64,000 nucleotides of DNA from Shewanella holmiensis (GCF_025370255.1 NZ_JAMTCD010000001.1:248001-312000); one strand, 5' to 3'; counted from the stretch's first letter, positions 18,612 to 27,962 are shown. Numbers and translations are program-made. The notes: generated from the letters alone by a model not told the origin.

Positions 18612-18719
18612 ATTTTGAGAGCAATTAGACAGATTAAAAGCAAATTATCTTTTACCGCCGCTTTGACCCTCTTGAGATTTATCCAAGTTAGCTTAAGCTT
18701 TTTTGCCTTGCTCAGTTGC

Positions 18720-19151
18720 TTAGTTCATATCGCCGCCACATTTACCTTCTTTGGCTTTTTCAGCGCCTTTTTTCATGTCGCCGCCACACTTACCTTCGCC
18801 GCATTTACCTTCTTTGGCTTTTTCTGCGCCTTGTTTCATGTCGCCACCACACTTACCTTCGCCGCATTTGCCTTCTTTGGCTTTTTCAGCGCCTTGTTTC
18901 ATTTCACCGCCACACTTACCTTCGCCGCATTTGCCTTCACCACACTTACCTTCTTTGGCTTTTTCTGCAGACTTTTTCATGTCGCCGCCACATTTACCCT
19001 CACCACATTTACCTTCACCACCATCTAATTGGTAACCTTGGGTTAATTGCTCAAAACCAAATGGGTTTGCTTGTGCTTCTGTTGCAATGCCAGCACTCAT
19101 TACTACTGCACCTAATGCAACTGCGAGGGTAGTTTGCTTAACTGAGTTCAT
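18720..19151 (-). CDS. hvfA: EGKCG-repeat RiPP precursor, HvfA-type
   Basis: 143 residues from MNSVKQTT, preceded by GGAATC; the frame extends 19 codons further upstream without a good start. A Sec signal peptide (TTLAVALGAVVMSAGIATEA) is followed by ten EGKCG motifs in four near-repeats of about 21 residues, separated by linkers such as GDMKQGAEKAK. All Cys lie in EGKCG. The HvfA family has this design and its Cys are modified to oxazolone/thioamide metal ligands by the MNIO enzyme. The frame ends at a TAA where the repeat would have Gln, and the downstream frame still encodes a tail (see findings). Confidence 0.88.
   Translation of the reverse strand: MNSVKQTTLAVALGAVVMSAGIATEAQANPFGFEQLTQGYQLDGGEGKCGEGKCGGDMKKSAEKAKEGKCGEGKCGEGKCGGEMKQGAEKAKEGKCGEGKCGGDMKQGAEKAKEGKCGEGKCGGDMKKGAEKAKEGKCGGDMN
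18723..19020. repeat. 63-bp imperfect tandem repeat coding for EGKCG units
   Basis: About four copies of a 63-bp unit, each encoding AEKAKEGKCGEGKCGGDMK with small differences, including one copy with a third EGKCG. The array makes long shadow frames on both strands. Unequal recombination could change the number of metal-binding motifs. Confidence 0.85.
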
Positions 19152-19439
19152 ATTTTGATTCCATTTAAAAAATTGAATGATGACCAACATCATTGCTGGC
19201 TTACACATATAGACCCAGCAAAATAAATATAAATTTCAAAAAATTTAATATTTTTTTAACTAGGTTCACTTTAATCATTTCCAAGTGTGCTAGGAAATAA
19301 TCATGATAGTTAATCATAGAGTATATCTTGATGGTTTCAATACGTTTTTAGTTATTAAATTATTGGAAGTAAAACTAACGCTGGCATCATGTGTGTTTAA
19401 GGTTAAAATAGCGCCCTTTATTCAAGCTGAGAGAATGCT
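19152..19439. other. Divergent promoter region between hvfA and dusC
   Basis: 288 AT-rich bases. An inverted repeat ATTTCC-N10-GGAAAT lies at about 19277-19298 and a direct ATCATGAT/AATCAT motif just after it. No known regulator box was recognised. Confidence 0.4.
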
Positions 19440-20384
19440 GTGCGACTTGTATTAGCGCCTATGGAAGGCGTAGTAGATGATTTGATGCGTGATATTTTAT
19501 CCACTATTAACCCGTTTGATTTAGTCGTCACCGAGTTTGTTCGTGTGGTGGATCAACTGCTGCCTGAAAAGGTCTATTACAAACTCTGCCCTGAATTACA
19601 CAACGATGGCTTAACCCCGAATGGCACCCCCGTGAGAGTGCAATTACTCGGTCAAGAACCTAACTGGATGGCTGAAAATGCATTCAGGGCAGTAGAATTG
19701 GGTTCTCGTGGTGTGGATGCTAATTTTGGTTGCCCAGCTAAAATAGTCAACAGAAGTAAAGGCGGTGCAGTTTTATTACAGTACCCTGACAACATTCATA
19801 AGATCGTTAAAGCAATGCGTCAAGCTGTGCCTGAAGATCAACCCGTTACAGCCAAAATTCGTTTAGGCTATGAAGATAAATCACTCTTTATGGAAAATGC
19901 ACTGGCAATTTATGAAGCTGGAGCAACAGAAATAGCGATTCATGCGCGCAGCAAAGTTGATGGCTACAAGCCGCCAGCCTATTGGGAATACATCACTGAA
20001 GTCAAAAAGCGTTTACCTATTCCAGTGATTGCCAACGGTGAAATTTGGAGCGAAGCTGATGCTAAGCGATGTATGGAAGTCACCGGATGTGACAACATTA
20101 TGATTGGTCGCGGGGCCATTTCATTACCTAACTTAGGCGCATGTATTAAGCACGGTAACAAACCATATACTTGGGAAGAAACCTTAAATTTATTATTGAG
20201 TTACACCCAAAAACAGGTTGATGATAAAAAGTCTGACTATTTGCCAGGCCGGATAAAGCAGTGGTTTACTTATTTAAATAGGCAATATCCAGAAGCCGAT
20301 GCACTGTTTCGCGAGTTAAGAGTTTTTAAAACCGCGGATGAAATTGTATCTGTGCTTAATCATGCTCAGCAAAGTGCTCAATAA
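19440..20384 (+). CDS. dusC: tRNA-dihydrouridine(16) synthase
   Basis: 314 residues from a GTG start (MRLVLAPMEGV). Diagnostic DusC segments are TEFVRVVDQLLP, VRVQLLGQ, GVDANFGCPAKIVN (catalytic Cys), HARSKVDGYKPPAYWEYI and VIANGEIW, plus MIGRGAISLPNL for FMN binding. It reduces U16 in tRNA using FMN and NADPH. Unlike E. coli DusC, the active-site segment reads NFGCPAK rather than NCGCPSK, a normal Dus variation. It stands alone. Confidence 0.95.
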   Translation: MRLVLAPMEGVVDDLMRDILSTINPFDLVVTEFVRVVDQLLPEKVYYKLCPELHNDGLTPNGTPVRVQLLGQEPNWMAENAFRAVELGSRGVDANFGCPAKIVNRSKGGAVLLQYPDNIHKIVKAMRQAVPEDQPVTAKIRLGYEDKSLFMENALAIYEAGATEIAIHARSKVDGYKPPAYWEYITEVKKRLPIPVIANGEIWSEADAKRCMEVTGCDNIMIGRGAISLPNLGACIKHGNKPYTWEETLNLLLSYTQKQVDDKKSDYLPGRIKQWFTYLNRQYPEADALFRELRVFKTADEIVSVLNHAQQSAQ

Positions 20385-20437
20385 CAGCAAAATTATCTCC
20401 CCTAGCAATCCTATTTAGCATTGTCAGTAGCTATATG

Positions 20438-20463
20438 TGTGGATTAACAAAAATTAATCCACA
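20438..20463. terminator. Possible dusC terminator
   Basis: TGTGGATTAA and TTAATCCACA pair perfectly around six bases, 54 bases after dusC. No T run follows, so termination is uncertain. Confidence 0.4.
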
Positions 20464-20571
20464 TCAGCTATTTGAAGACTAAAATCTCACCGAGAATTGA
20501 TCTTTATCATAACTCACTTTTTTTAAGCTCGTAGAATAACAAGTTATATTGATCATCTCTAATAAAGGTAT

Positions 20572-20943
20572 GTGGTGAAAAATCAGGATATTCGAGCCCA
20601 ATTGTCTCAAATTGAAGCTGAGCTAAGAGCTAAAATCAAGCTTGAACTTTTACAGCATCATATCGACAATCAACAACTCAATACGATTCAACAAATGGAC
20701 TTATCTAACCTCATCGATTATTTGAGTGAAATCAAATTGCCTGACACTTGTTTGTTCGAACGTTTAATGCGATTGGATGCTGCGATTTGTCAACTGGATC
20801 TTGGACTGTATGGTCTATGTTCTGATTGCGAATCCGAAATAGAAGCTTCACGCTTACAAGATGATCCAACAGAGCAGCGCTGCAGTGTTTGCGCATCACG
20901 TTATCAGCAAGAACATCGTCATGAGTTACGTTTAAATCATTAA
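20572..20943 (+). CDS. DksA/TraR-type C4 zinc-finger protein
   Basis: 123 residues starting at GTG (a second GTG follows directly), with AAAGG upstream. An N-terminal coiled-coil helix pair (IRAQLSQIEAELRAKIKLEL) precedes a C-terminal zinc finger, CSDC-N-CSVC, with the linker expected of TraR/DksA proteins. The coiled coil lacks the DksA tip motif DxxDxA in recognisable form, so it is better called a DksA-like or YbiI-like protein than DksA. It may bind RNA polymerase; this is not shown. Convergent with the TonB receptor gene. Confidence 0.85.
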   Translation: MVKNQDIRAQLSQIEAELRAKIKLELLQHHIDNQQLNTIQQMDLSNLIDYLSEIKLPDTCLFERLMRLDAAICQLDLGLYGLCSDCESEIEASRLQDDPTEQRCSVCASRYQQEHRHELRLNH

Positions 20944-20995
20944 AGCGCATCTTACCTTTTGTCGAGTTAGATTTAGTATTCGTCGCCAACCCAAT

Positions 20996-21022
20996 AAAAA
21001 ACCTCCGCAAGCGGAGGTTTTT
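20996..21022. terminator. Bidirectional terminator
   Basis: AAAAACCTCCGC and GCGGAGGTTTTT form a 12-bp stem with a two-base loop between the convergent zinc-finger and TonB-receptor genes, with A/T runs on both sides. Confidence 0.93.
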
Positions 21023-21046
21023 AGTTACTGTGGAAAATTAACTAAA

Positions 21047-23689
21047 TTAGAACTTTACGTTTGCGCGAACAAAGAAGTAACGACCTAATACATCATACGT
21101 AAACGGATCGGTATTTGAATCGTTATTACCTGTATAGTAAGGAGGCTCTTCATCAAAAATGTTGTTGATACCAGCTGACATTCTAACAGTACTTGTCACA
21201 TCATATGAGCCTGACAAGTCATGATAAACAATGCTATCTACAGATGGTGCATAACACTTAGTGGTATCGGCTTTACAAGCAAATGAATCCATACCATCGA
21301 TATAACGTGCTTCGTATGTCGCACTCCAGTCATCGGCTGAGGCTGTTAAATTGAAGTTAGACTTAAATTTAGCATAAGCACCCACACCACCAGTGATATA
21401 ACCACGGTAATCGACAGCTACACCATCAGGATCGAACTCTTCATATGAAGAAAGAATCGATGTATCTAAACCCGCTTTCCAACTTAAGTTTAATGCATCA
21501 AAAACATACGCTACGTTAATGTCATAACCTGAAGTATTTGTGGCACCAATGTTTTGTAAACCGTTATCAAACTTAATACGACCGGTATTATCAATAGAGA
21601 TATTAGACGCTTGGCACAATGCCGTTCCAGTATTAATTAATGAGCCATCAGCACCTAAACATTGATTAGCAACATAATTAGAGTCAACAGCCGTGATGGT
21701 ATTAGTGATAGCAATATCATAATAATCTACAGTGAATGATAATCCCTCTACATAGCTTGGTGAGTAAACTAAACCAACAGTAGTGATATCCGCTTCTTCA
21801 GGTGTGAGTAAAGGATTACCACCCACAGTCACTTCAGCTTGAGTCTGATCTGTTGCGGGATGAACAACTTGATCAAATGAGGGTGATTTACCACCAAACA
21901 GCTCTCCAACAGTTGGAGCTCGGAAAGCTGTAGAGCGACCACCACGAACCATTAAATCGTCATATAAACGCCAAGTTAATCCTAGCTTCCATGTAGTATC
22001 TTCACCAAACGTACTGTAGTTGAAGTAACGCATTGCCGCGCTAAGATCGACTTGTTGTGCCAATGGTAAATCAGCTAATAATGGAATAGCTAATTCAGCA
22101 TATAATTCATCAACGCTGAACTCACCTGCTGTTGGTTCAACACGCGGGTCATTAGCTAACCCTTGAGATGTAAGTGAATCAGGAGTGTAATGAGCAGACT
22201 CTTTACGATGCTCATAACCGGCAGCGAAACCTAATTCACCTGCAGGTAAATCTACAATCCCACCAGATAAGGTTGCCGCAACAATATCTAACTCACTGCC
22301 ACCACTGTTAAGTTCTGTGTAGATAAATGGCGCGATACTGTCGCCTTGCCAAGACTCTTGTAGGAATGGATCAAATTTACCTTCCAATACAGCATCGTTA
22401 ATTGATCCTAAATTATGTAAATTGGCTAAGGTATCAACAGAGTCATTCTTACCTTTGTTGTAAGAAGCATCCCATGTCCAGCCATTGTCAAACTCACCTT
22501 CAAGACCTACCACTATGCGGATGGTGTCAACGGTTTGGCTAAAATCTCGTGAACCAGACTCAACCATTCGACGACCATAACTGACTTCTTCACCCGCTGC
22601 TATCCAAGGTAATAAATCATCAGTCATCCAACCACCAGCCGCTTTAGGTTGGTATATCCAAGGATCACTATTCCAAATAGGCTGTGGCGCCATTTGTTGA
22701 TCAGACCAACGCTTGGTGTACATCGCCTCAGAAAAGAACATTGTTGAATCTGTTAGCTCATAGGTACCCGCAAAGCTTAAGTTTAAGCGCTCCATAGGTG
22801 TAGATAAGAAGCTGTCTTTTGAATAGTTAAAACGGTCTGCATCAGTAAACTCGTGGTATTCACCACCACGACCACTTAAATTGGCACCATTCTCGCCCCA
22901 AATATGGCCTCCTTCTGAATAAGAACTACCTGCGCAGTAAAGTTCTTTACTGCCTGCTGCACCTTTTTCAGCGATTGGACACTCGGAGAACCCACGATCA
23001 GCCTGACTAGCTTCACCACGTTTAGTGTATTGAGCATTGATAACCACGTTACCTTTGTCGAATGTGTTACCTAAAGTGAAGTCAAGGCTTGTTTCATCAG
23101 CATCTCCCTGGCCAGAAATACCGGTTTGTGCGTTTAACTCAAAACCATCAAAATCGCGCTTAAGAATAACGTTAACAACACCAGCGATAGCATCTGTTCC
23201 ATAAACCGCTGAAGCGCCGTCTTTTAGGACTTCAACACGTTGGATCATTGAAACGGGAATCGTATTTAAGTCAACCGTTGATGCCGCACCTGTTCCCGAT
23301 GCAATCATACGACGGCCGTTAACCAAAACAAGAGTACGGTTAGAACCTAAACCGCGTAAGTTAACACGAGCATTACCGCCTGAACCATTGTTTACCGCGG
23401 CGTTAGTCATTGCTCCACCTGATGAGGTCATTTTTTGTAAAACATCATCAATTGAAGTTGCGCCAGATGCGATAATTGAAGAAGCGTCGATAACACTTAC
23501 AGGGCTTGCAGTTTCCATATCGGTACGCTTAATACGTGAACCCGTAACCGCAATGCGCTCAACTTTTTGAACTTGTTCTTCTGCAGCAATAGCAGATGTA
23601 GATATAAAACCTGAGGTAGCGACTGTTGTTGCAGCCGCTGCCAATAAACCGCGACGAATAGCTTTGGCCGTTAATGATACTGAACTCAT
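21047..23689 (-). CDS. TonB-dependent outer-membrane receptor, paralogue 1
   Basis: 880 residues. A signal peptide ends near ATSGFISTSAIAA. A TonB-box-like EQVQKVERIAVTGSR is followed by a plug domain (VNLRGLGSNRTLVLVNGRR, DGASAVYGTDAIAGVVN) and a 22-strand-type barrel ending in YFFVRANVKF. Members with this plug often import peptides, glycans or other non-siderophore ligands. No Fur box is visible upstream, which argues mildly against a siderophore role. It is highly similar along its whole length to the next gene upstream (24054-26810). The substrate is unknown. Confidence 0.93.
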   Translation of the reverse strand: MSSVSLTAKAIRRGLLAAAATTVATSGFISTSAIAAEEQVQKVERIAVTGSRIKRTDMETASPVSVIDASSIIASGATSIDDVLQKMTSSGGAMTNAAVNNGSGGNARVNLRGLGSNRTLVLVNGRRMIASGTGAASTVDLNTIPVSMIQRVEVLKDGASAVYGTDAIAGVVNVILKRDFDGFELNAQTGISGQGDADETSLDFTLGNTFDKGNVVINAQYTKRGEASQADRGFSECPIAEKGAAGSKELYCAGSSYSEGGHIWGENGANLSGRGGEYHEFTDADRFNYSKDSFLSTPMERLNLSFAGTYELTDSTMFFSEAMYTKRWSDQQMAPQPIWNSDPWIYQPKAAGGWMTDDLLPWIAAGEEVSYGRRMVESGSRDFSQTVDTIRIVVGLEGEFDNGWTWDASYNKGKNDSVDTLANLHNLGSINDAVLEGKFDPFLQESWQGDSIAPFIYTELNSGGSELDIVAATLSGGIVDLPAGELGFAAGYEHRKESAHYTPDSLTSQGLANDPRVEPTAGEFSVDELYAELAIPLLADLPLAQQVDLSAAMRYFNYSTFGEDTTWKLGLTWRLYDDLMVRGGRSTAFRAPTVGELFGGKSPSFDQVVHPATDQTQAEVTVGGNPLLTPEEADITTVGLVYSPSYVEGLSFTVDYYDIAITNTITAVDSNYVANQCLGADGSLINTGTALCQASNISIDNTGRIKFDNGLQNIGATNTSGYDINVAYVFDALNLSWKAGLDTSILSSYEEFDPDGVAVDYRGYITGGVGAYAKFKSNFNLTASADDWSATYEARYIDGMDSFACKADTTKCYAPSVDSIVYHDLSGSYDVTSTVRMSAGINNIFDEEPPYYTGNNDSNTDPFTYDVLGRYFFVRANVKF

Positions 23690-24006
23690 AATTTTCTCCC
23701 TTAGACGTTAATTTATATAACGTAATGTTTTTTATTGTTTTAACAGTTAACTCCCAGTTAACCGATTGACTCGATACTGTTAAATAAATGCAACATTCTC
23801 AACGACAAAAACAATATAAATACGCATAAAAAACATATTGATACAGACTGATTGATTGCTATTTGAAAAAGCCCAACAGTACTGAGGCTTTGATAGCTAA
23901 CGCAGTTGTAACTGCACATCAAACAACAGCACACTTAAGTTGATACATTTTGAAAAACATGAATACTGAGAGTTAAATTTAGCGGGGGTGACTTTTTTAC
24001 ATAAAA
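23690..24006. other. Spacer between the two TonB-receptor genes
   Basis: 317 bases, AT-rich, holding the leader and presumed promoter of paralogue 1. No small ORF with a ribosome binding site, no Fur-like palindrome and no clear similarity to the leader of paralogue 2 beyond composition. Confidence 0.45.
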
Positions 24007-24028
24007 AAACCGGCCTAATGGCCGGTTT
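24004..24028 (-). terminator. Terminator of TonB-receptor paralogue 2
   Basis: AAACCGGCC and GGCCGGTTT with loop TAAT; on the minus strand a run of seven T follows. It separates the two paralogues into independent transcripts. Confidence 0.93.
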
Positions 24029-24053
24029 CTGAGTTAACACCGAGTGTTAAAAA

Positions 24054-26810
24054 TTAGAACTTAACGTTAGCACGAACGAAGAAGTAACGACCTAACACGT
24101 CATAAGTGTATGGATCGGTATTTGAATCGTTGTTACCTGTGAAGTACGGAGGCTCTTCATCAAAAATGTTATTGATACCAGCTGACATGCGAACAGTGCT
24201 TGTCACATCATAAGAACCTGATAGGTCATGATAGATAATGCTATCTACAGATGGTGCATAACACTTAGTGGTATCTGCTTTACAAGCAAATGAATCCATA
24301 CCATCGATATAACGTGCTTCGTATGTCGCACTCCAGTCATCCGCTGAGGCTGTTAAATTAAAGTTAGACTTGAATTTAGCATAAGCACCCACACCACCAG
24401 TAATATAACCACGGTAATTGACTGCGTTTCCATCTGGATCATATTCTTCATATGAAGAAAGAATTGATGAGTCTAAGCCCGCTTTCCAGCTTAAGTTCAA
24501 TGCATCAAACACATAAGCTACGTTAATATCAAAACCAGAAGTATTGGTTTCACCAATGTTCTGTAAACCATTGTCAAACTTGATGCGGCCTGTTGCATCA
24601 ATTTGGATGTTTGAAGATTGGCATAGTGACGTACCAGTGTTAATAGCATTACCGCCAGCGTCTAAACATTGATTAGCTACATAGTTTGCATCAACAGCTG
24701 TAATGGTATTCGTGATACCGATATCGAAATAGTCAACAGTGAAAGATAGACCTTCAACATAGCTTGGAGAATACACTAAACCAACAGTGGTGATATCTGC
24801 TTCTTCTGGTGTTAGTAATTGGTTACCACCAACGGTCACTTCAGCTTGTGATTGATCAGTAGCTGGGTGAACAATTTGGTTGAATGATGGAGACTTACCA
24901 CCAAACAACTCACTAACAGTTGGTGCACGGAAGGCTGTAGAGCGACCACCACGAACCATTAGATCGTCATATAAACGCCAAGTTAAACCAAGTTTCCATG
25001 TAGTATCTTCACCAAACGTGCTGTAGTTGAAGTAACGCATTGCCGCGCTCAGATCAACTTGTTGTGCCAAAGGCAAATCCGCTAATAGTGGAATGGCTAA
25101 TTCAGCATATACTTCATCAACACTGAACTCACCGGCAGTTGGTTCAACACGAGGATCATTTGCTAAACCTTGAGCGGTTAACGAATCAGGCGTGTAGTGG
25201 GCAGACTCTTTACGGTGCTCATAGCCTGTAGCAAAACCTAACTCACCTGCTGGTAAATCAACGATACCACCAGATAAAGTACCAGCAAGAATATCTAACT
25301 CACTGCCACCGCTGTTTAATTCAGTGTAGACGAATGGTGCAATGCTCGCACCTTCCCAAGAAGATTGAGTAAACGGATCAAATGTTTTCGCAATTACAGC
25401 GTCGTTAATAGAACCGATGTTATGTAAATTGGCTAAGGTATCAACAGAATCGTTCTTACCTTTGTTATAAGAAGCATCCCATGTCCAACCGTTATCAAGC
25501 TCACCCTCAAAACCAAGAACGATGCGAATTGTATCTACGGTTTGACTGAACTCGCGAGATCCAGACTCAACCATACGACGACCGTAACTGACTTTTTCGC
25601 CTTCTTGAACTTTACCAATTAGCTCTTTATTCATCCAAGTTGAGTCATATGCCCATGGAGAGCTACTCCAAATTGGTTGCGGAGCCATTTGTTGTTCAGA
25701 CCAACGCTTGGTATACATAGCCTCGGTAAAGAACATTGTTGAATCAGTCAGTTCATAGGTACCTGCGAAGCTTAAGTTTAAACGCTCCATAGGGGTAGAT
25801 AAGAAACTGTCTTTGGCGTAGTTGTATTTATCTTCGTTAGTAAAGTCATGATAAACACCACCGCGACCGCTTAAATCAGCTTCGGTCATGTTGTCGTCGA
25901 AGTAAGCAAATTTTGGCTTACCTTTACCATCATCAACATAAGAACCATAATGGCCAGAGTCACCTATTGCATAAGCACCTTCTGGGCCTGTTGCTGTGAT
26001 ACCAAAATTGTTATCACCCCAAATATGACCACCTTGTGAATATGAGCTACCACCACAATAAAGTGTTTTTGCGCCAGCAGCACCTTTCTCTGCAATTGGA
26101 CACTCAGAGAAACCACGGTCAGCTTGGCTAGCTTCGCCACGCTTAGTGTACTGAGCATTGATAACCACGTTACCTTTGTCGAACGTGTTACCTAAAGTAA
26201 AGTCAATGCTTGTTTCATCAGCATCACCTTGACCAGAAATACCAGTTTGCGCGTTTATTTCTAAACCGTCAAAATCACGCTTTAGAATAATGTTAACAAC
26301 ACCAGCGATAGCATCTGTTCCATAAACGGCTGAAGCGCCGTCTTTTAGTACTTCAACACGCTGGATCATTGAAACAGGAATGGTGTTTAAGTCAACAGTT
26401 GAAGCAGCGCCGGTTCCTGATGCGATCATACGACGACCGTTAACCAATACTAAAGTACGGTTTGAACCCAAGCCACGTAAGTTCATTGTAGCGTTACCGC
26501 CTGAACCGTTGTTAACTGCAGCGTTAGTCATTGCGCCGCCTGAAGATGTCATTTTTTGTAAAACATCATCAATTGAAGTTGCGCCAGATGCGATAATTGA
26601 AGAAGCATCAATAACACTTACAGGGCTTGCTGTTTCCATATCGGTACGTTTAATACGTGAACCGGTAACCGCAATACGCTCAACTTTTTGAACTTGCTCT
26701 TCCGCTGCAACAGCAGAAGCCGAAAATAGACTGATAGATGCAACACTTGTCGCTGCAACTGTTAATAAACTGCTACGAATTGCTTTCGCAGTTAATGAAA
26801 CTGAACTCAT
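24054..26810 (-). CDS. TonB-dependent outer-membrane receptor, paralogue 2
   Basis: 918 residues, a tandem paralogue of 21047-23689. Signal peptide, TonB-box region, plug and most barrel strands are nearly identical between the two, while the DNA differs at many third positions. The main protein difference is an insertion of about 45 residues near position 275 (DNNFGITATGPEGAYAIGD through FDDNMTEADLS), likely an extracellular loop. The segments around SSPWAYDSTWMNKELIGKV also diverge. Loop differences with a conserved plug suggest related but distinct ligands (inference). It has its own promoter region and terminator. Confidence 0.93.
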   Translation of the reverse strand: MSSVSLTAKAIRSSLLTVAATSVASISLFSASAVAAEEQVQKVERIAVTGSRIKRTDMETASPVSVIDASSIIASGATSIDDVLQKMTSSGGAMTNAAVNNGSGGNATMNLRGLGSNRTLVLVNGRRMIASGTGAASTVDLNTIPVSMIQRVEVLKDGASAVYGTDAIAGVVNIILKRDFDGLEINAQTGISGQGDADETSIDFTLGNTFDKGNVVINAQYTKRGEASQADRGFSECPIAEKGAAGAKTLYCGGSSYSQGGHIWGDNNFGITATGPEGAYAIGDSGHYGSYVDDGKGKPKFAYFDDNMTEADLSGRGGVYHDFTNEDKYNYAKDSFLSTPMERLNLSFAGTYELTDSTMFFTEAMYTKRWSEQQMAPQPIWSSSPWAYDSTWMNKELIGKVQEGEKVSYGRRMVESGSREFSQTVDTIRIVLGFEGELDNGWTWDASYNKGKNDSVDTLANLHNIGSINDAVIAKTFDPFTQSSWEGASIAPFVYTELNSGGSELDILAGTLSGGIVDLPAGELGFATGYEHRKESAHYTPDSLTAQGLANDPRVEPTAGEFSVDEVYAELAIPLLADLPLAQQVDLSAAMRYFNYSTFGEDTTWKLGLTWRLYDDLMVRGGRSTAFRAPTVSELFGGKSPSFNQIVHPATDQSQAEVTVGGNQLLTPEEADITTVGLVYSPSYVEGLSFTVDYFDIGITNTITAVDANYVANQCLDAGGNAINTGTSLCQSSNIQIDATGRIKFDNGLQNIGETNTSGFDINVAYVFDALNLSWKAGLDSSILSSYEEYDPDGNAVNYRGYITGGVGAYAKFKSNFNLTASADDWSATYEARYIDGMDSFACKADTTKCYAPSVDSIIYHDLSGSYDVTSTVRMSAGINNIFDEEPPYFTGNNDSNTDPYTYDVLGRYFFVRANVKF

Positions 26811-27653
26811 AATAAAACTCCCTGCAACTTAGTTTTAAAAACATCAAGTTGTTATATTTCTTATAATGTAATTAGCCATATGCTAAATACGGGGGGCATT
26901 ATTAATGAATAAAAAACGATTAGTCAACAAAGGCAACATTTAATAAACAATACACTCATTAGTTTTCAGCGCATCAACAGAAGAAATATCAACACCATGA
27001 TTTTATTACATTTTAACTAAAACAAAACTATATCCAAAAAACAAATTACAACACTTAAATACCAAATTAATAACAAATAAAAAACAACTAAATCCATATA
27101 TTATTACACCGTTACATTCTCAATACATATATATCACAGTCAATACAAATCGTTCGCTCACAAAACAACCAAATTTAATGAAATAATTTTCAAAAGTTTC
27201 ATTTTGTAACTTAAATATAAATTATGAATGGCGATAATTGGTTCATGTTATTCTTTTCTATCAACACAAAATTTATTCAGTACTTAGCGTTCATTTTGAT
27301 AAAATAAGCCAAAGAATAAACAATTACTTCAGTAAATCACCGACACCATTAGTTAGCCGACTATTCCATTCGCTTTCACATATATTTACATCATAACTGA
27401 GACAACAAAGCAATTTGGATAAAGGAGGGACTCTTCTGCATATCAACACACATCGATAAAACACTAGATTAGTAAGCAAAACCTATCAAGCATGGACAGA
27501 ACTGTTTGGTAAACAAAACAACAATTGCTAGTTTGCGCTCGAATGGATTTGTGTTTATAAAATCCCCCCCAGCAAGTCTATTCATCTTTGTACCCGCCGC
27601 AATGTTTTATGCCTGACCTTTTCAATAAGACAAATCTTAAAGGAGCTAGCGCG
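26811..27653. other. Long AT-rich spacer upstream of TonB-receptor paralogue 2
   Basis: About 840 bases. The part next to the receptor gene is its leader and promoter region. The middle is very AT-rich with A and T runs and no open frame. No mobile-element ends, palindromic operator or structured RNA could be identified. Confidence 0.5.
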
Positions 27654-27695
27654 ATGACCCAAAAACGAGGTTTCACAGCATACCCAGGAGGTTAA
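27654..27695 (+). CDS. Micro-ORF of 13 codons with strong ribosome binding site
   Basis: AAAGGAG lies eight bases before ATG; the peptide is MTQKRGFTAYPGG. Its last codons (CCA GGA GGT) form the Shine-Dalgarno of the next micro-ORF, so translation of the two would be coupled. Family unknown; it could be a leader peptide or the start of a degraded gene. Confidence 0.35.
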   Translation: MTQKRGFTAYPGG

Positions 27696-27700
27696 ATACA

Positions 27701-27772
27701 ATGTTTAATCATTCCCGCAGTAACTTAACATTCACTCCGGCATATGTTTACACAGCGGTATCAGGGTTTTAG
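27701..27772 (+). CDS. Micro-ORF of 23 codons, coupled to the preceding one
   Basis: A perfect AGGAGG precedes ATG by eight bases and lies across the stop of the 13-codon ORF. The peptide starts MFNHSRSNLTF and ends YTAVSGF. No homologue is recognised and no terminator follows at once. It may be translated, but function and conservation cannot be judged from the sequence alone. Confidence 0.35.
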   Translation: MFNHSRSNLTFTPAYVYTAVSGF

Positions 27773-27921
27773 CATCGAAAAAAGTAAACCTTGAGCGTTA
27801 AATTCAAGATATTTAGTGAATAGGATTTTGAGTAAAGGTTTGAAACCATAGCGCTTGAGATTGTAGATTAGAGACTTGAAAATGATAAACAACGAAAAAA
27901 TGAGGTTTAATTTTGCGCAAT

Positions 27922-27945
27922 AAAAAAGGCGCCTAAGCGCCTTTT
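27922..27945 (-). terminator. Terminator of ndk
   Basis: AAAAGGCGC and GCGCCTTTT with loop CTAA; a T-rich tract follows on the minus strand, 18 bases after the ndk stop. Confidence 0.9.
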
Positions 27946-27962
27946 ATTCATTAGAGCAAAGA

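Noticed and set aside
18615..19035. Three long plus-strand frames rich in Phe/His or Pro/Ser opposite the EGKCG precursor
   Set aside because: They are shadows of the 63-bp coding repeat; the minus-strand frame has a signal peptide, ribosome binding site and family motifs.
23690..23830. Fur box in front of TonB-receptor paralogue 1
   Set aside because: AT-rich stretches are present but no palindrome comes close to the 19-bp Fur consensus.
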